A DNA stretch of 64,000 bases from positions 1 to 64,000 of the forward strand of contig JARLIK010000001.1 in NCBI GenBank assembly GCA_031291755.1, given 5' to 3'. Position 1 is the stretch's first letter, and each line of letters begins with the position of its first letter. The notes under the pieces are model-generated. The model was not told where the DNA came from. It was given only the letters and a program-made list of their open reading frames with translations, and made no database searches. This document shows positions 27,896 through 37,038 of this stretch, one piece after another. The DNA is from Acidocella sp. (GTDB taxonomy: Bacteria > Pseudomonadota > Alphaproteobacteria > Acetobacterales > Acetobacteraceae). The position numbers and the translations under genes were made by a program.

Positions 27896-29035
27896 CTATG
27901 CAGCGATTGCCGCCCCAGATGCGGCCAATTTTCGCAAATGATAATCAGAATCACCAAACATCTGTTCAATCATCGTCAACCGCTTGAAATAATGCCCGGC
28001 CTTATACTCCATCGTCACCCCAATACCGCCATGCAGTTGAACGGATTGTTGGCCGATAAACTTCGCTGACCGCCCGATCTGCACCTTCGCCGCTGAAATC
28101 GCGTTGCCACGTGCAACCGGGTCTGCATCATCCACGCTGAGAGCCGCATAAATCGCCATCGAACGCGCCTGCTCCAGCATCACCAGCATATCCACCGAGC
28201 GATGCTGCAACGCCTGGAATGACCCAATCGCCACCCCAAACTGTTTGCGGGTTTTCAAATACTCCACGGTCATTTTCACCAGCGCATCCATCGCGCCCAC
28301 CGCCTCGGCGCACAGCCCGGCAATCGCCTCATCCACCGCCCGCGCCAAAATCGGCAAGCCTTTACCAGCCTCGCCGATCACATTGGCCACCGGCACCCGC
28401 ACCGAACCAAACGACACCTCAGCCGCATGCTGGCCATCCTGCGTCGGGTAGCCGCGCCTGGAAATTCCGGGGCTTTTGGCATCCACAAGCAGTAACGTTA
28501 TGCCGTCCGCATCGCGCCTCGCACCAGCAGTCCGCGCCGCCACGATAAAATAACCCGCCGCCCCGCCACCGAGCACCACGGATTTCTCACCCTCCAGCAC
28601 ATAATCATCGCCATCCCGGCGTGCGGCCAAACTCACATCATTCAAATCATAGCGCGATGAACGCTCAATATTCGCTAGCGCCACAATCGCCTCACCCGAA
28701 GCGATTTCAGGAATTATTTGTTCTGCCTTGCCATATTTCAAAATCGCGCCGGACAGCACCACGCACGCCAAATATGGCTCCACCGCCAGCGCCGTGCCCA
28801 TCTCCTCCATCACAATCATGGTCTCAACCGGCCCGCCGCCAAACCCGCCTTGCTCTTCGGAAAAGGGCAGGGACAATATGCCGGCTTCGGCATATTCCGC
28901 CCACACCGCCGGGTCGAACCCGTTAGGGTGCATCTGGTAGCCTTTGCGTTTTTCAAAATCGCCGTAGCGCGAGGCCATCAACTTCCCCACACTCTCCTTC
29001 AGCAACTTCTGGTCATCGGAAAAATCAAAATCCAT
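27896..29035 (-). CDS. Acyl-CoA dehydrogenase, PimD-like small subunit
   Basis: The 379-residue flavoprotein begins MDFDFSDDQKLLKESVGKLMASRYGDFEKRK, the pattern of the small subunit of pimeloyl-CoA dehydrogenase. It keeps the mixed FAD/substrate-binding fold, with VLEGEKSVVLGGGAAGYFIVAA in the middle domain, RKQFGVAIGSFQALQHR in the C-terminal helices and LHGGIGVTMEYKAGHYFKRL near the end. It would oxidise acyl-CoA or dicarboxyl-CoA to the enoyl-CoA, passing electrons to ETF. It is the last gene of a four-gene operon and starts 11 bases after its partner subunit. Confidence 0.85.
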   Translation of the reverse strand: MDFDFSDDQKLLKESVGKLMASRYGDFEKRKGYQMHPNGFDPAVWAEYAEAGILSLPFSEEQGGFGGGPVETMIVMEEMGTALAVEPYLACVVLSGAILKYGKAEQIIPEIASGEAIVALANIERSSRYDLNDVSLAARRDGDDYVLEGEKSVVLGGGAAGYFIVAARTAGARRDADGITLLLVDAKSPGISRRGYPTQDGQHAAEVSFGSVRVPVANVIGEAGKGLPILARAVDEAIAGLCAEAVGAMDALVKMTVEYLKTRKQFGVAIGSFQALQHRSVDMLVMLEQARSMAIYAALSVDDADPVARGNAISAAKVQIGRSAKFIGQQSVQLHGGIGVTMEYKAGHYFKRLTMIEQMFGDSDYHLRKLAASGAAIAA

Positions 29036-29046
29036 ATCAAAACTCC

Positions 29047-30258
29047 TTAAAAACCCAGAATCGCCTTCGCAATAATATTCCGCTGAATCTCATTCGACCC
29101 GCCATAAATCGAAATCTTCCGCGAATTAAAATAGGTCGGCCCCGCTGAGGCGGCATAATCCGGCCCAATCGGCGGCTCATTGGTGCGGTCCTCATCATCC
29201 ATCGAGGCCGCAAACGGTAGCACATACGGCCCCATCACATCCATCATCAGCTCGGTCGTCACCTGCTGCAATTCCGAGCCCTTGATTTTCAATATCGACG
29301 AATTCGGGTCCGCCTCGCCATGCTTGCCGCGCTTGCGTGCTTCCGCCAGCACCCGCAACTGCGTAATCTCCAGCGCCTTCAATTCAATTTCCACGCTCAC
29401 CAATTTTTCCCTGAACCACGGCTGATCCAGCAATTGCGTATCGCCGTAACGTTCAATCTTCGCCAGTTCCTTAATCCGCCTGATGCGCTGCTTGGAAACC
29501 CCAATCCGCGCGATTCCCATGCGCTCATTGGTCAGCAAATACTTGGCATAATCCCAGCCGCGATTCTCCTGCCCGACCAAATTCTCAGCCGGCACCTTCA
29601 CCTCGTCAAACCACACCTCGTTCACCTCGCGCCCGCCGTCGATCAACTGGATCGGCCGCACCGTCACGCCCGGCGTTTTCATATCCACAAGAATAAACGA
29701 AATACCCTGCTGCTTCTTCTCCGCTTGCGGGTTGGTGCGCGCCAGCACAAATATCCAATCGGCATATTGCGCCAACGTGGTCCAGGTTTTCTGGCCATTG
29801 ATGATATAAAAATCCCCCTCGCGCCGCGCCGTGGTTTTCAACCCTGCCAGGTCCGACCCCGCCCCCGGCTCGGAGAATCCCTGGCACCACCAAATGTCCA
29901 AATTCGCCGTCGGCGCCAGAAATTTCTTCTTCTGCTCCTCCGAGCCAAACGTCGCAATCACCGGCCCCACCATCGAGCAATTAAACTGCAAAGGTGACGG
30001 GGCAGGGGCCTGCTGTAATTCATCCAGGAATATATATTCCTGCATCGGCTCCCAATTCTGCCCACCCCATTCCACCGGCCAGTTCGGCACGGCCCAGCCT
30101 TTGGCATTCAACTTGCGCTGCCACTCAACAAAATCATGCTTGCCAATCTCGCGCCCCAGCACCAGTTTCTCGCGCGTCTCGGGCGATAATTCCGCCGCAA
30201 TAAACGCCCGCACCTCATCACGAAATGCCATTTCCTCGGCTGATAAATTCAGATCCAT
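29047..30258 (-). CDS. Acyl-CoA dehydrogenase, PimC-like large subunit
   Basis: The 403-residue protein starts MDLNLSAEEMAFRDEVRAFIAAELSPETREK, matching the large subunit of pimeloyl-CoA dehydrogenase. ACAD signatures are visible: WWCQGFSEPGAGSDLAGLKTTA (about 122-143), YIINGQKTWTTLAQYADWIFVLART, and the C-terminal SRKISIYGGSNEIQRNIIAKAILGF. It presumably forms a heteromer with the product of the next gene and catalyses the first oxidation of beta-oxidation of a medium-chain or dicarboxylic acyl-CoA. It begins 13 bases after the CoA-ligase stop. Confidence 0.87.
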   Translation of the reverse strand: MDLNLSAEEMAFRDEVRAFIAAELSPETREKLVLGREIGKHDFVEWQRKLNAKGWAVPNWPVEWGGQNWEPMQEYIFLDELQQAPAPSPLQFNCSMVGPVIATFGSEEQKKKFLAPTANLDIWWCQGFSEPGAGSDLAGLKTTARREGDFYIINGQKTWTTLAQYADWIFVLARTNPQAEKKQQGISFILVDMKTPGVTVRPIQLIDGGREVNEVWFDEVKVPAENLVGQENRGWDYAKYLLTNERMGIARIGVSKQRIRRIKELAKIERYGDTQLLDQPWFREKLVSVEIELKALEITQLRVLAEARKRGKHGEADPNSSILKIKGSELQQVTTELMMDVMGPYVLPFAASMDDEDRTNEPPIGPDYAASAGPTYFNSRKISIYGGSNEIQRNIIAKAILGF

Positions 30259-30271
30259 CCTGATAATCCCT

Positions 30272-31945
30272 TCACTGATGCGTCTTTAGCTTCGCCACTT
30301 CTTCAGCGACCAACTCTTTCTTCGATAATTTCCCCACCGGCGTCTTCGGCAGCGCGTCCCTGAATTCAACGACGCTCGGCATCTCATGGCGTCCAATCTT
30401 ATCAGCCAGAAACACCCGCAACTCATCCAACGAAAATTCTGCCGCCCCAGCCCTTAACTTGATAAACGCTTTCGCCGCCTGGCCGCGATATTCATCGGCA
30501 ATCCCGATCACGCTGCACTCCTCAACGCTGGGGTGCTCATAAATCGCATCCTCGATATACCGCGGATAAACATTAAACCCGCCCGAGATGATCATATCCT
30601 TCTTGCGGTCCACCAGATACAACATGCCATCAGCATCCATCTTACCAATGTCACCGGTCAAAAAATATCCGTCGATAAAATCCTTGGTCGTCTCAGCAGG
30701 CTTATTATAATAGCCTTTGAATATATTCGGCCCCTTCACCCGCAACTCGCCAGTCTCCCCCACGGCCAATAGCCGGGTCGGATCATCCAGCGCCACAATC
30801 TGCACCTCAAACCCCGGTAACGGCAGGCCGACGGAATCCTCTCTGAAAATCCCTTCCATCAAATGCCCGGTCCCCGCCGAAGCGGTTTCGGTCATCCCCC
30901 ATCCACCGCCAATCCGCTTGCCCACCAGCCGTTCAAACCGCGCCGCCACCTCCACCGGCAATGGTGCGCCACCTGAAGCCACATGCTTCAATGATGAAAA
31001 ATCGCGCGTCTCAATGCCCGGCATTGTGCTCAGCGCAATCCACATCGTCGGCACGCCCGGAAAATAACTGGCGCGTTTGACCTCAATATCCCGCAAAATC
31101 GCCTCGGCATCAAAGCGCAAATGCAGCAACAACGCTGAGCCACGCTTCATCTGCCACAATAGCAACACCACCAGCGCATAAATATGAAAAAACGGCAGCA
31201 CCGCGATCACCCGCAGCGTTTCATCCTTATCTTCCGTTATCTGTCCCTCATAAAACTGATCATAAATCGCAATCGAGGCGCCGAGCGTTGCATGCGTATG
31301 CATCGCCCCCTTCGGCAGCCCCGTGGTGCCGCCGGTATATTGCAGCACCGCCAGGTCTGTCGGCACCAGCACCGGCCAGGTCTCCGGCAATGCCGCCTCA
31401 AACAGCGAATTGAAATTTACAATCGCCGGAATCCCCTCAGGCACCGCCACAATCGGCAGACCGGGGGCAGGGCCGTACACCGCATCATCGCCGACAATCA
31501 GCCGGTCAATAAACTCACCGGCCAACAACTTTTGAGCACCTTCCAGCATCGGCCCGATATTGGTGGTGATTAAAATCCGCGCCCCACTATCGCTCAGCTT
31601 ATGCACCAACTCACGCGGCGCATCCAAAGGCGATAAATGCACAACCACCCCGCCGGCTTTCAACACGCCAAAAAAGCTAAACGGATGATACGGCGTATTG
31701 GGCAAATACAACGCCACTTTCTCACCAGGCTGCAACCCCAGCGCCAGCAGCCCCGCGGCGGTCTGGTGCACCTTACGGCCAAACTCAGCGTAGGAAATTT
31801 CAACTCCGCGATAGTCAATAAATAGCCGGTGCCCATGCGCCGTCACGCAATGTTGCAAATGCTCGGGCAACGAAATTTGCGGAGGTGCCACATCCCACAC
31901 CAATCCCGGCGGGTATGAAGCCTCCCACGCAAACGGCCGTGCCAT
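30272..31945 (-). CDS. Acyl-CoA synthetase, PimA-like (dicarboxylate/long-chain CoA ligase)
   Basis: The 557-residue adenylate-forming enzyme has the P-loop YTGGTTGLPKGAMHTH (about 208-223), GGWGMTETASAGTG (A5-type motif), YFLTGDIGKMDADGMLYLVDRKKDMIISGGFNVYP (A7-A8) and the C-terminal catalytic Lys in KTPVGKLSKKELV. It activates a carboxylic acid with ATP and CoA. The N-terminus (WEASYPPGLVWD) is like PimA of the Rhodopseudomonas pim operon. The ATG shares one base with the stop of the upstream PimF-like gene (TAATG), so the two are translationally coupled. Confidence 0.87.
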   Translation of the reverse strand: MARPFAWEASYPPGLVWDVAPPQISLPEHLQHCVTAHGHRLFIDYRGVEISYAEFGRKVHQTAAGLLALGLQPGEKVALYLPNTPYHPFSFFGVLKAGGVVVHLSPLDAPRELVHKLSDSGARILITTNIGPMLEGAQKLLAGEFIDRLIVGDDAVYGPAPGLPIVAVPEGIPAIVNFNSLFEAALPETWPVLVPTDLAVLQYTGGTTGLPKGAMHTHATLGASIAIYDQFYEGQITEDKDETLRVIAVLPFFHIYALVVLLLWQMKRGSALLLHLRFDAEAILRDIEVKRASYFPGVPTMWIALSTMPGIETRDFSSLKHVASGGAPLPVEVAARFERLVGKRIGGGWGMTETASAGTGHLMEGIFREDSVGLPLPGFEVQIVALDDPTRLLAVGETGELRVKGPNIFKGYYNKPAETTKDFIDGYFLTGDIGKMDADGMLYLVDRKKDMIISGGFNVYPRYIEDAIYEHPSVEECSVIGIADEYRGQAAKAFIKLRAGAAEFSLDELRVFLADKIGRHEMPSVVEFRDALPKTPVGKLSKKELVAEEVAKLKTHQ

Positions 31946-34053
31946 TACGCCGCCACCTTCGCCGCTACGCCAATATCGCTAAACTTACCACCTGTCTCAG
32001 CCAGTTTCCGCAGCAGGGCGGATGGCTGCAACCCGGCATCACCACTCATCGCTGCGTAATGCTCCAGCGCCTCGCAAATAACCTTGGCACCTACCAAATC
32101 CGCATAAAAGCACGGCCCGCCCTGCCAAACCGGCCAGCCATACCCATAGGCCCACACCACATCAATATCCGAAGCCCGCACCGCGATGCCTTCTTCCAAA
32201 ATCCGCGCCGCTTCATTGATCATCGGATAAAACATCCGCTCAAATATTTCCGGCTCTGATATATTGCGCCGCTTTATCCCCAGCGCCTCAGCTTTTTGCG
32301 CGGCCAGTTCTATCACTTCAGCATCCGGCACCGGCACGCGCGAGCCATTTTCGTAAATATAATACCCTTTGCCAGTCTTCTGCCCAAACCGCCCGGCCTC
32401 GCACAACGCATCGCTCACCGGCGCCTTCACGCCACGGCCCTTACGAATCCGCCAGCCCACATCCAGCCCGGCTAAATCCCCCATCGCATAGGGCCCCATG
32501 GGGAAGCCAAATTTCACCACCACCGCATCAACATCCTGCGGCTTGGCGCCCTCCAGCAATAACCGCTCGCACTCGGTCGAGCGCCGGGCCAGCATCCGGT
32601 TGCCCACAAACCCATCGCAATTACCAACAACAACCGGAATTTTCCCCAGCAGCTTGCCCGCCGCCACCGCCGTTGCAATCGCTGCCATCGAACTATGTGA
32701 ACTCCGCACAATTTCCAGCAGCTTCATCACATTGGCCGGCGAGAAAAAATGCATTCCCACCACATCCCCTGGGCGTGATGTACTTTCCGCAATCGCGTCC
32801 ACATCCAAGGTCGAGGTGTTCGAGGCCAGCAACGTTCCGGGCTTGGCAATTTTATCCAGCTTGCCAAAAATCTCTTTCTTCAGCCCAATCTCTTCAAACA
32901 CCGCCTCGATCACAATATCCGTATCGGCAATTACATTCCAATCCAGCGTGCCGGTAATCAGCGCGACACGCTTATCCATGGCGTCTTGCTGCAACGCCCC
33001 GCGCTCGACTGAAACCGCATAAGTCTGTTGAATCCGCGCCAGCCCTTTGGCGAGGAACTCCTCGGTGGTCTCCACAATACTCACCGGCACACCAGCATTG
33101 GCAAAGCACATCGCAATGCCGCCGCCCATGGTGCCGCCCCCAATCACCACGGCTTTTTTAATCACCGCAGGCTTTACCCCGGCAGGCATATCCGGAACCT
33201 TCGCGGCCTCGCGCTCGGCGAAAAATATATGCCGCTGCGCCCGGCTCTGGTCGCCCACCACCAATTTCATGAACAAGTCGCGCTCCGCCGCCAGCCCCGC
33301 CTCAAACGGCAGCATGAATGAATTGCGCACCGATTCCACGCAGGCCGCAGGCGCATCCACGCCCGCCAGTTTTTTCAATGCCGCCTTCGCCGCCGCCTCA
33401 AATGCCGCCGGGTTCTCGCGCACCGGTAAAATCTTCGCCGCGCGGTCACGCACTTTCACCAGCGGTACAGCCTCCGCCAGCACGCGCTTGGCAAATGCCA
33501 CCGCGCCTGCAACCGGCTCGGCCACAATCTCATCAATAATCCCATCCGCCAGCGCCTGCTTTGCGCCAACCGGCGCACCCGCCACTATCATCGCCACCGC
33601 CTTTTGCGGCCCCACCAAGCGTGGCAGCCGCTGCGTCCCGCCCGCCCCCGGCAGCAGCCCCAACTTCACTTCCGGCAGGCCCATCCGCGCATCAGCACTG
33701 GCCACCCGGAAATGACACCCCAGCGCAATCTCCAGCCCGCCACCCAAAGCAGTGCCAAATATCGCCGCCACCACCGGCTTCGGGCTGGCCTCAAATTCCG
33801 CAATCACCTCCTGCAATCCCGGCTGCTTCAGCGGCTTGCCAAACTCGGTAATGTCGGCGCCCGCAAAAAACATCCGGCCCTTGCAGCCCAGCACAATCGC
33901 CCGCACCGCCGCATCGGCCACCGCCTGACGCACTGCCGCCACCAGGCCTTCGCGTACCGCATGGCCCAGCGCGTTCACCGGCGGGTTATCAGCCAAAATC
34001 AGCGCCACGCCATCAACAACAGCCAGTTCGATACATCCATTGATCTGGACCAT
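31945..34053 (-). CDS. Bifunctional enoyl-CoA hydratase / 3-hydroxyacyl-CoA dehydrogenase, PimF-like
   Basis: The 702-residue fusion has an N-terminal crotonase domain (GRMFFAGADITEF; FGTALGGGLEIALGCHFRVA; LPEVKLGLLPGAGGTQRLPR with the catalytic Glu) and a dehydrogenase half with the NAD loop VVIGGGTMGGGIAMCFANAG (about 301-320), HFFSPANVMKLLEIV and GFVGNRM. It performs hydration and the second oxidation of beta-oxidation. Start choice: the ATG at 34065 contains the sequence GGAGGATAAC that serves as the ribosome binding site of the ATG at 34053, so the latter (MVQINGC) is preferred. It is the first gene of a pimF-A-C-D-like operon that has no thiolase. Confidence 0.9.
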   Translation of the reverse strand: MVQINGCIELAVVDGVALILADNPPVNALGHAVREGLVAAVRQAVADAAVRAIVLGCKGRMFFAGADITEFGKPLKQPGLQEVIAEFEASPKPVVAAIFGTALGGGLEIALGCHFRVASADARMGLPEVKLGLLPGAGGTQRLPRLVGPQKAVAMIVAGAPVGAKQALADGIIDEIVAEPVAGAVAFAKRVLAEAVPLVKVRDRAAKILPVRENPAAFEAAAKAALKKLAGVDAPAACVESVRNSFMLPFEAGLAAERDLFMKLVVGDQSRAQRHIFFAEREAAKVPDMPAGVKPAVIKKAVVIGGGTMGGGIAMCFANAGVPVSIVETTEEFLAKGLARIQQTYAVSVERGALQQDAMDKRVALITGTLDWNVIADTDIVIEAVFEEIGLKKEIFGKLDKIAKPGTLLASNTSTLDVDAIAESTSRPGDVVGMHFFSPANVMKLLEIVRSSHSSMAAIATAVAAGKLLGKIPVVVGNCDGFVGNRMLARRSTECERLLLEGAKPQDVDAVVVKFGFPMGPYAMGDLAGLDVGWRIRKGRGVKAPVSDALCEAGRFGQKTGKGYYIYENGSRVPVPDAEVIELAAQKAEALGIKRRNISEPEIFERMFYPMINEAARILEEGIAVRASDIDVVWAYGYGWPVWQGGPCFYADLVGAKVICEALEHYAAMSGDAGLQPSALLRKLAETGGKFSDIGVAAKVAA

Positions 34054-34125
34054 GTTATCCTCCATTGGCAGTTAGGTTTTCGTCAGTTGAGCCGCACTTT
34101 CCGTTTACGTCAAGGTAAGTTTCCG

Positions 34126-34776
34126 ATGCCGCATTTACAACAACGCACCGCCCTCATCGCCGCCGCCCGCAGCCTCACCGGGCTGGGCCTCAACACCGGC
34201 ACCGCCGGTAATTTAAGCCTGCGCACTATCCACGGCATGCTCATCACCCCCTCCGCCATCCGTTACGACGACCTTACCACCGAGATGATCGCGATGATGC
34301 CGCTGACAAGAGATTACGGCACCTGGGAAGGCCCGAAACGCCCCTCCTCGGAATGGCGCTTCCACCTCGATATCATGCGCGCCCGCCCGGATGTCGGCGC
34401 CATTGTCCACACCCACGCGCCTTTTTGCACGGCACTCGCCATGGCCCGGCGCGCCATCCCGGCCTGCCACTACATGGTCACCCGCTTCGGCGGCGGTGAT
34501 GTCCGCTGCGCGCCCTACGCTTTGTTTGGCACCGCCGCGCTTTCCGCTCTGGCGGTCGAGGCGCTGGAAGGCCGCACCGCCTGCCTGCTCGCCAACCACG
34601 GCCTCATCGCCACCGGCGCCACGCTCGATGCCGCCATGGGCACGGCGGTGGAACTGGAAATGCTGGCCAAACAATATTGCCTTTCACTCAGCATCGGCGG
34701 CCCGGTGCTGCTCACCGCGCAGGAAGTCGCCGAAGCCCAGCAGCAATTCGCCACCGCCTATTTGCCTAATGAGTAG
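34126..34776 (+). CDS. Class II aldolase/adducin family protein (fuculose-phosphate aldolase-like)
   Basis: The 216-residue protein starts at ATG 34126 (MPHLQQRTALIAAARSLTGLGLNTGTAGNLS); the frame is open further upstream, but only antisense to the pimF-like gene. The family metal and catalytic residues are all present: Glu76 in SSEWRFH, His95 and His97 in VHTHAPF, and His158 in LANHGL. The length equals FucA. Members cleave sugar 1-phosphates to dihydroxyacetone phosphate or glycolaldehyde plus lactaldehyde; the substrate is not determined. It is followed five bases later by a glycerophosphodiesterase gene and is divergent from the pim-like operon. Confidence 0.85.
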   Translation: MPHLQQRTALIAAARSLTGLGLNTGTAGNLSLRTIHGMLITPSAIRYDDLTTEMIAMMPLTRDYGTWEGPKRPSSEWRFHLDIMRARPDVGAIVHTHAPFCTALAMARRAIPACHYMVTRFGGGDVRCAPYALFGTAALSALAVEALEGRTACLLANHGLIATGATLDAAMGTAVELEMLAKQYCLSLSIGGPVLLTAQEVAEAQQQFATAYLPNE

Positions 34777-34781
34777 CGCCA

Positions 34782-35501
34782 ATGACTAAAGCCGCCATTT
34801 ATGGCCATCGCGGGGCGAGGGGAGAGTGCCCGGAGAACACCCTGGCAGGTTTCGCGCATGCAATGGCCGCCGGCGTCACCGGCTTCGAGACCGACATCTC
34901 CCTCACCGCCGACCTCATCCCGGTGCTGCACCACAACCCCGACCTGCCCGACGGCCGGCTGATCCGTAACCTAAATTTCGCCGAACTCTCCGGCATTCCC
35001 ACGCTCGCCGAAGCCCTGGCACAATTTCCCCACCTCAACTGGCTGCTGGAAATCAAAACCTTCCCGCCAACCCCCGAGAAATGCCACGCACCCGCGCTGA
35101 TGGTGGAAAAAACCCTCGAAGCGATCGCGGCCTCCGGCATTTCGCCAGACCTCATCAGCATCCTGGCGTTCGATTGGTCGGTGTTGCGCGAAGTGGCCGC
35201 CCAAGCGCCCACCATGCCCCGCGTCTGCCTGACCGCCCCCGACACCGAGGCCGAGCCGGTGTTATGGTGGGGCGTGACAAGCCCGGCCAGCACCCCGCAG
35301 GCAGTGGCCGATAGCGGTGCCACCGCCTGGGCCGCGCATTTTGAGACTCTGAGTGAACATAAAATCCATAAGGCCCGTGCCCTGGGCCTCAAGATTTACA
35401 GTTGGACCGTCAACGACCCGGCGCAATTCACCCGCCTATCACCCTTGATCGACGTCATCATGACCGACTACCCAACCCGCTTCATTCCGCCGCCACGTTA
35501 A
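34782..35501 (+). CDS. ugpQ: Glycerophosphodiester phosphodiesterase
   Basis: The 239-residue protein carries the GDPD hallmark YGHRGARGECPENT (about 7-20) with the catalytic His9, then FETDISLTADLIPVLHHNPDL with metal-binding Glu/Asp and the second catalytic His, and a C-terminal IYSWTVNDPAQF. It has no signal peptide, so it should act in the cytoplasm like UgpQ, hydrolysing glycerophosphodiesters to glycerol 3-phosphate and an alcohol. It starts five bases after the aldolase stop. The 3' end overlaps the convergent hypothetical gene by 20 bases. Confidence 0.9.
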   Translation: MTKAAIYGHRGARGECPENTLAGFAHAMAAGVTGFETDISLTADLIPVLHHNPDLPDGRLIRNLNFAELSGIPTLAEALAQFPHLNWLLEIKTFPPTPEKCHAPALMVEKTLEAIAASGISPDLISILAFDWSVLREVAAQAPTMPRVCLTAPDTEAEPVLWWGVTSPASTPQAVADSGATAWAAHFETLSEHKIHKARALGLKIYSWTVNDPAQFTRLSPLIDVIMTDYPTRFIPPPR

Positions 35502-36120
35502 ACGCCCAGAAATTCGCCTGCGGTGAGGTGCGGGCAATGAACGTTCGCATTTCCGGTTGCAGCCAGCCATCCTGGCCCAGCAGTACACTCACCGGCACGA
35601 AGAACTCATGCGCATGTGGCACTTGATGGGTTGAAAATCCTTCGTAATCCTTTGGCCGCAGCCCGTACATCACCCGAATATCACGCACCGGCACGGTAAT
35701 CGCCTCGGTCGGCGCGGCTTTCAGCAACTCGGTGCGCTTCCAGCGCGGCGTGCCGTCGGTGGTGGCGTACTCACCCAGCAGCCAGTTCAGCGGGCACACC
35801 GCCAGCAACGAATGCATCGAGGGCGAAAAACGCGAGCGTTTATCAAGCAAATTCGGAAACGATCCGCAAACCTCGATGACGAAAATATCCACGTACGGAT
35901 CGCGCTCGCTGCCGCCAAAATTCATCCACAGCCCATCCGGCACAGTGCGCATCCGGTTGGTGCCAGGCAGCTTCAAATAAGGGTATTCAATATCGTCATT
36001 CACCACCGGCCGGGCTTTCACCCAGGCGCCGCCCCACATCCCCTCATCCAGCCCAGGCGGACGGTTCGGCCAGGCCCGCAATTTTTGCCGTACCAACGCA
36101 TCCAGACTCACGATCGCCAT
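35482..36120 (-). CDS. Hypothetical protein (212 aa)
   Basis: The gene starts at ATG 36118-36120 (MAIVSLDALVRQKLRAWPNRPPGLDEG), which has GGAGG five bases upstream; an ATG at 36138 is less likely. The protein is soluble, with no signal or membrane segment. It is rich in aromatic residues and Pro (MWGGAWVKARPVVNDDIEYPYLKLPGTNRMR; FVIEVCGSFPNLLDKRSRF; HQVPHAHEFFVPVSVLLGQDGW). I do not recognise the family. It is single-standing, downstream of an AT-rich promoter-like gap, and convergent with the GDPD gene. Confidence 0.75.
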   Translation of the reverse strand: MAIVSLDALVRQKLRAWPNRPPGLDEGMWGGAWVKARPVVNDDIEYPYLKLPGTNRMRTVPDGLWMNFGGSERDPYVDIFVIEVCGSFPNLLDKRSRFSPSMHSLLAVCPLNWLLGEYATTDGTPRWKRTELLKAAPTEAITVPVRDIRVMYGLRPKDYEGFSTHQVPHAHEFFVPVSVLLGQDGWLQPEMRTFIARTSPQANFWAFNVAAE

Positions 36121-36332
36121 TATTGCCTCCAGTTTCATGTCAGGTCACACAACCATAAATTGAATACTGACCAAAACGACTCGAGATGCAAGATGTATTT
36201 CATGTAAATATAAAATTAATTTTAAGTTAACACTCAAAAAGCTGCATTTGTAATATGTTTATAATTCAGCAGACTCTCCAATGGTCTTTCCATGAAGCTT
36301 AAATTTATCCACAGCCATGGCCTGATAGCCGT
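36121..36332. other. AT-rich intergenic region
   Basis: This stretch between the start of the hypothetical gene and the 3' end of the TetR gene is markedly AT-rich (for example ATATAAAATTAATTTTAAG near 36210). It probably holds the promoter of the leftward hypothetical gene. No RNA gene, terminator hairpin or repeat was recognised. Confidence 0.4.
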
Positions 36333-36968
36333 CTATAACTCTGGGTTGCAATAGGCCGCCAGAAAAACCCGTACCGCCCCATCCACCACTTGCTCAATCT
36401 CCGCCTCGCTGGCGCGGAATGCCGCATTGGTGCGCGCCCGCATCACCAGCCTTGTCTGCGAGAGGGCAAAAAACTGCTCGGCGGCAAACACCGGATCGCT
36501 CGCCCGCAACCGTCCCACCGCCACCTGCCGGGATATCCAGGCCGCCATTTTAGCGACCATGATATTCGGTCCGGCCTCGATAAATGCTTGTGCCAACTCG
36601 GGAAATTTCGAGGCTTCCATCACCGCCACCCGGTAGATCGCCATGCCGCGCGCCGACAGCATCATCCGCAGCATAGCCCGGCAAATCCGCGCCAGTTCGG
36701 CTTCTACGGCGTTCCCCTCCGGCGCGTCTTTGAAAACTTCCTGCACCAGACAGTCGCAATTCTCCCTCACAAAGGCCGCAAACAAGGCTTCCTTACCGGG
36801 AAAATAATTATACAACGTGCCCTTTGAGACATTGGCCGCCGCCGCAATCTGCGACATTGAGGCGCCCTCATAGCCATCACGTATGAACACCGCTGCGGCA
36901 CCGGCCACAATCCGCTCGCGCCGCTCGGGGGAAAGCATATCAGGGTCAATATGAACAACGTCTACCAT
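36333..36968 (-). CDS. TetR/AcrR family repressor of the adjacent EmrAB-NodT pump
   Basis: The 211-residue regulator has an N-terminal helix-turn-helix (MSQIAAAANVSKGTLYNYFPGKEALFAAFV, about 37-67) preceded by RRERIVAGAAAVFIRDGYEGAS. It has an AefR/TetR_C-like ligand-binding domain (MLRMMLSARGMAIYRVAVMEASKFPELAQAF). It is divergent from the pump genes, with 70 bases between start codons. A 19-base inverted repeat in that gap is the likely operator, so it should repress the pump and probably itself until an inducer binds. Confidence 0.92.
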   Translation of the reverse strand: MVDVVHIDPDMLSPERRERIVAGAAAVFIRDGYEGASMSQIAAAANVSKGTLYNYFPGKEALFAAFVRENCDCLVQEVFKDAPEGNAVEAELARICRAMLRMMLSARGMAIYRVAVMEASKFPELAQAFIEAGPNIMVAKMAAWISRQVAVGRLRASDPVFAAEQFFALSQTRLVMRARTNAAFRASEAEIEQVVDGAVRVFLAAYCNPEL

Positions 36969-37005
36969 CTCTTGATCTTGACCCTGTTTGGTGCGAAATG
37001 CAAGA

Positions 37006-37024
37006 TGACCGAACCGATCGGTCA
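37006..37024. promoter_or_regulatory. Probable TetR operator
   Basis: TGACCGA-ACCGA-TCGGTCA is a perfect 7-base inverted repeat with a 5-base spacer. It ends four bases before the GGGAGAG ribosome binding site of the emrA-like gene and lies 38 bases from the regulator's ATG. Size, symmetry and position fit the binding site of the divergent TetR protein. Binding here would block transcription of the pump operon, and probably of the regulator gene too. Confidence 0.7.
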
Positions 37025-37038
37025 GTTGGGAGAGTCAT

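Noticed and set aside
33604-34125. N-terminal extension of the class II aldolase frame
   Set aside because: The extension runs antisense through the pimF-like gene; the aldolase fold begins at the ATG at 34126.
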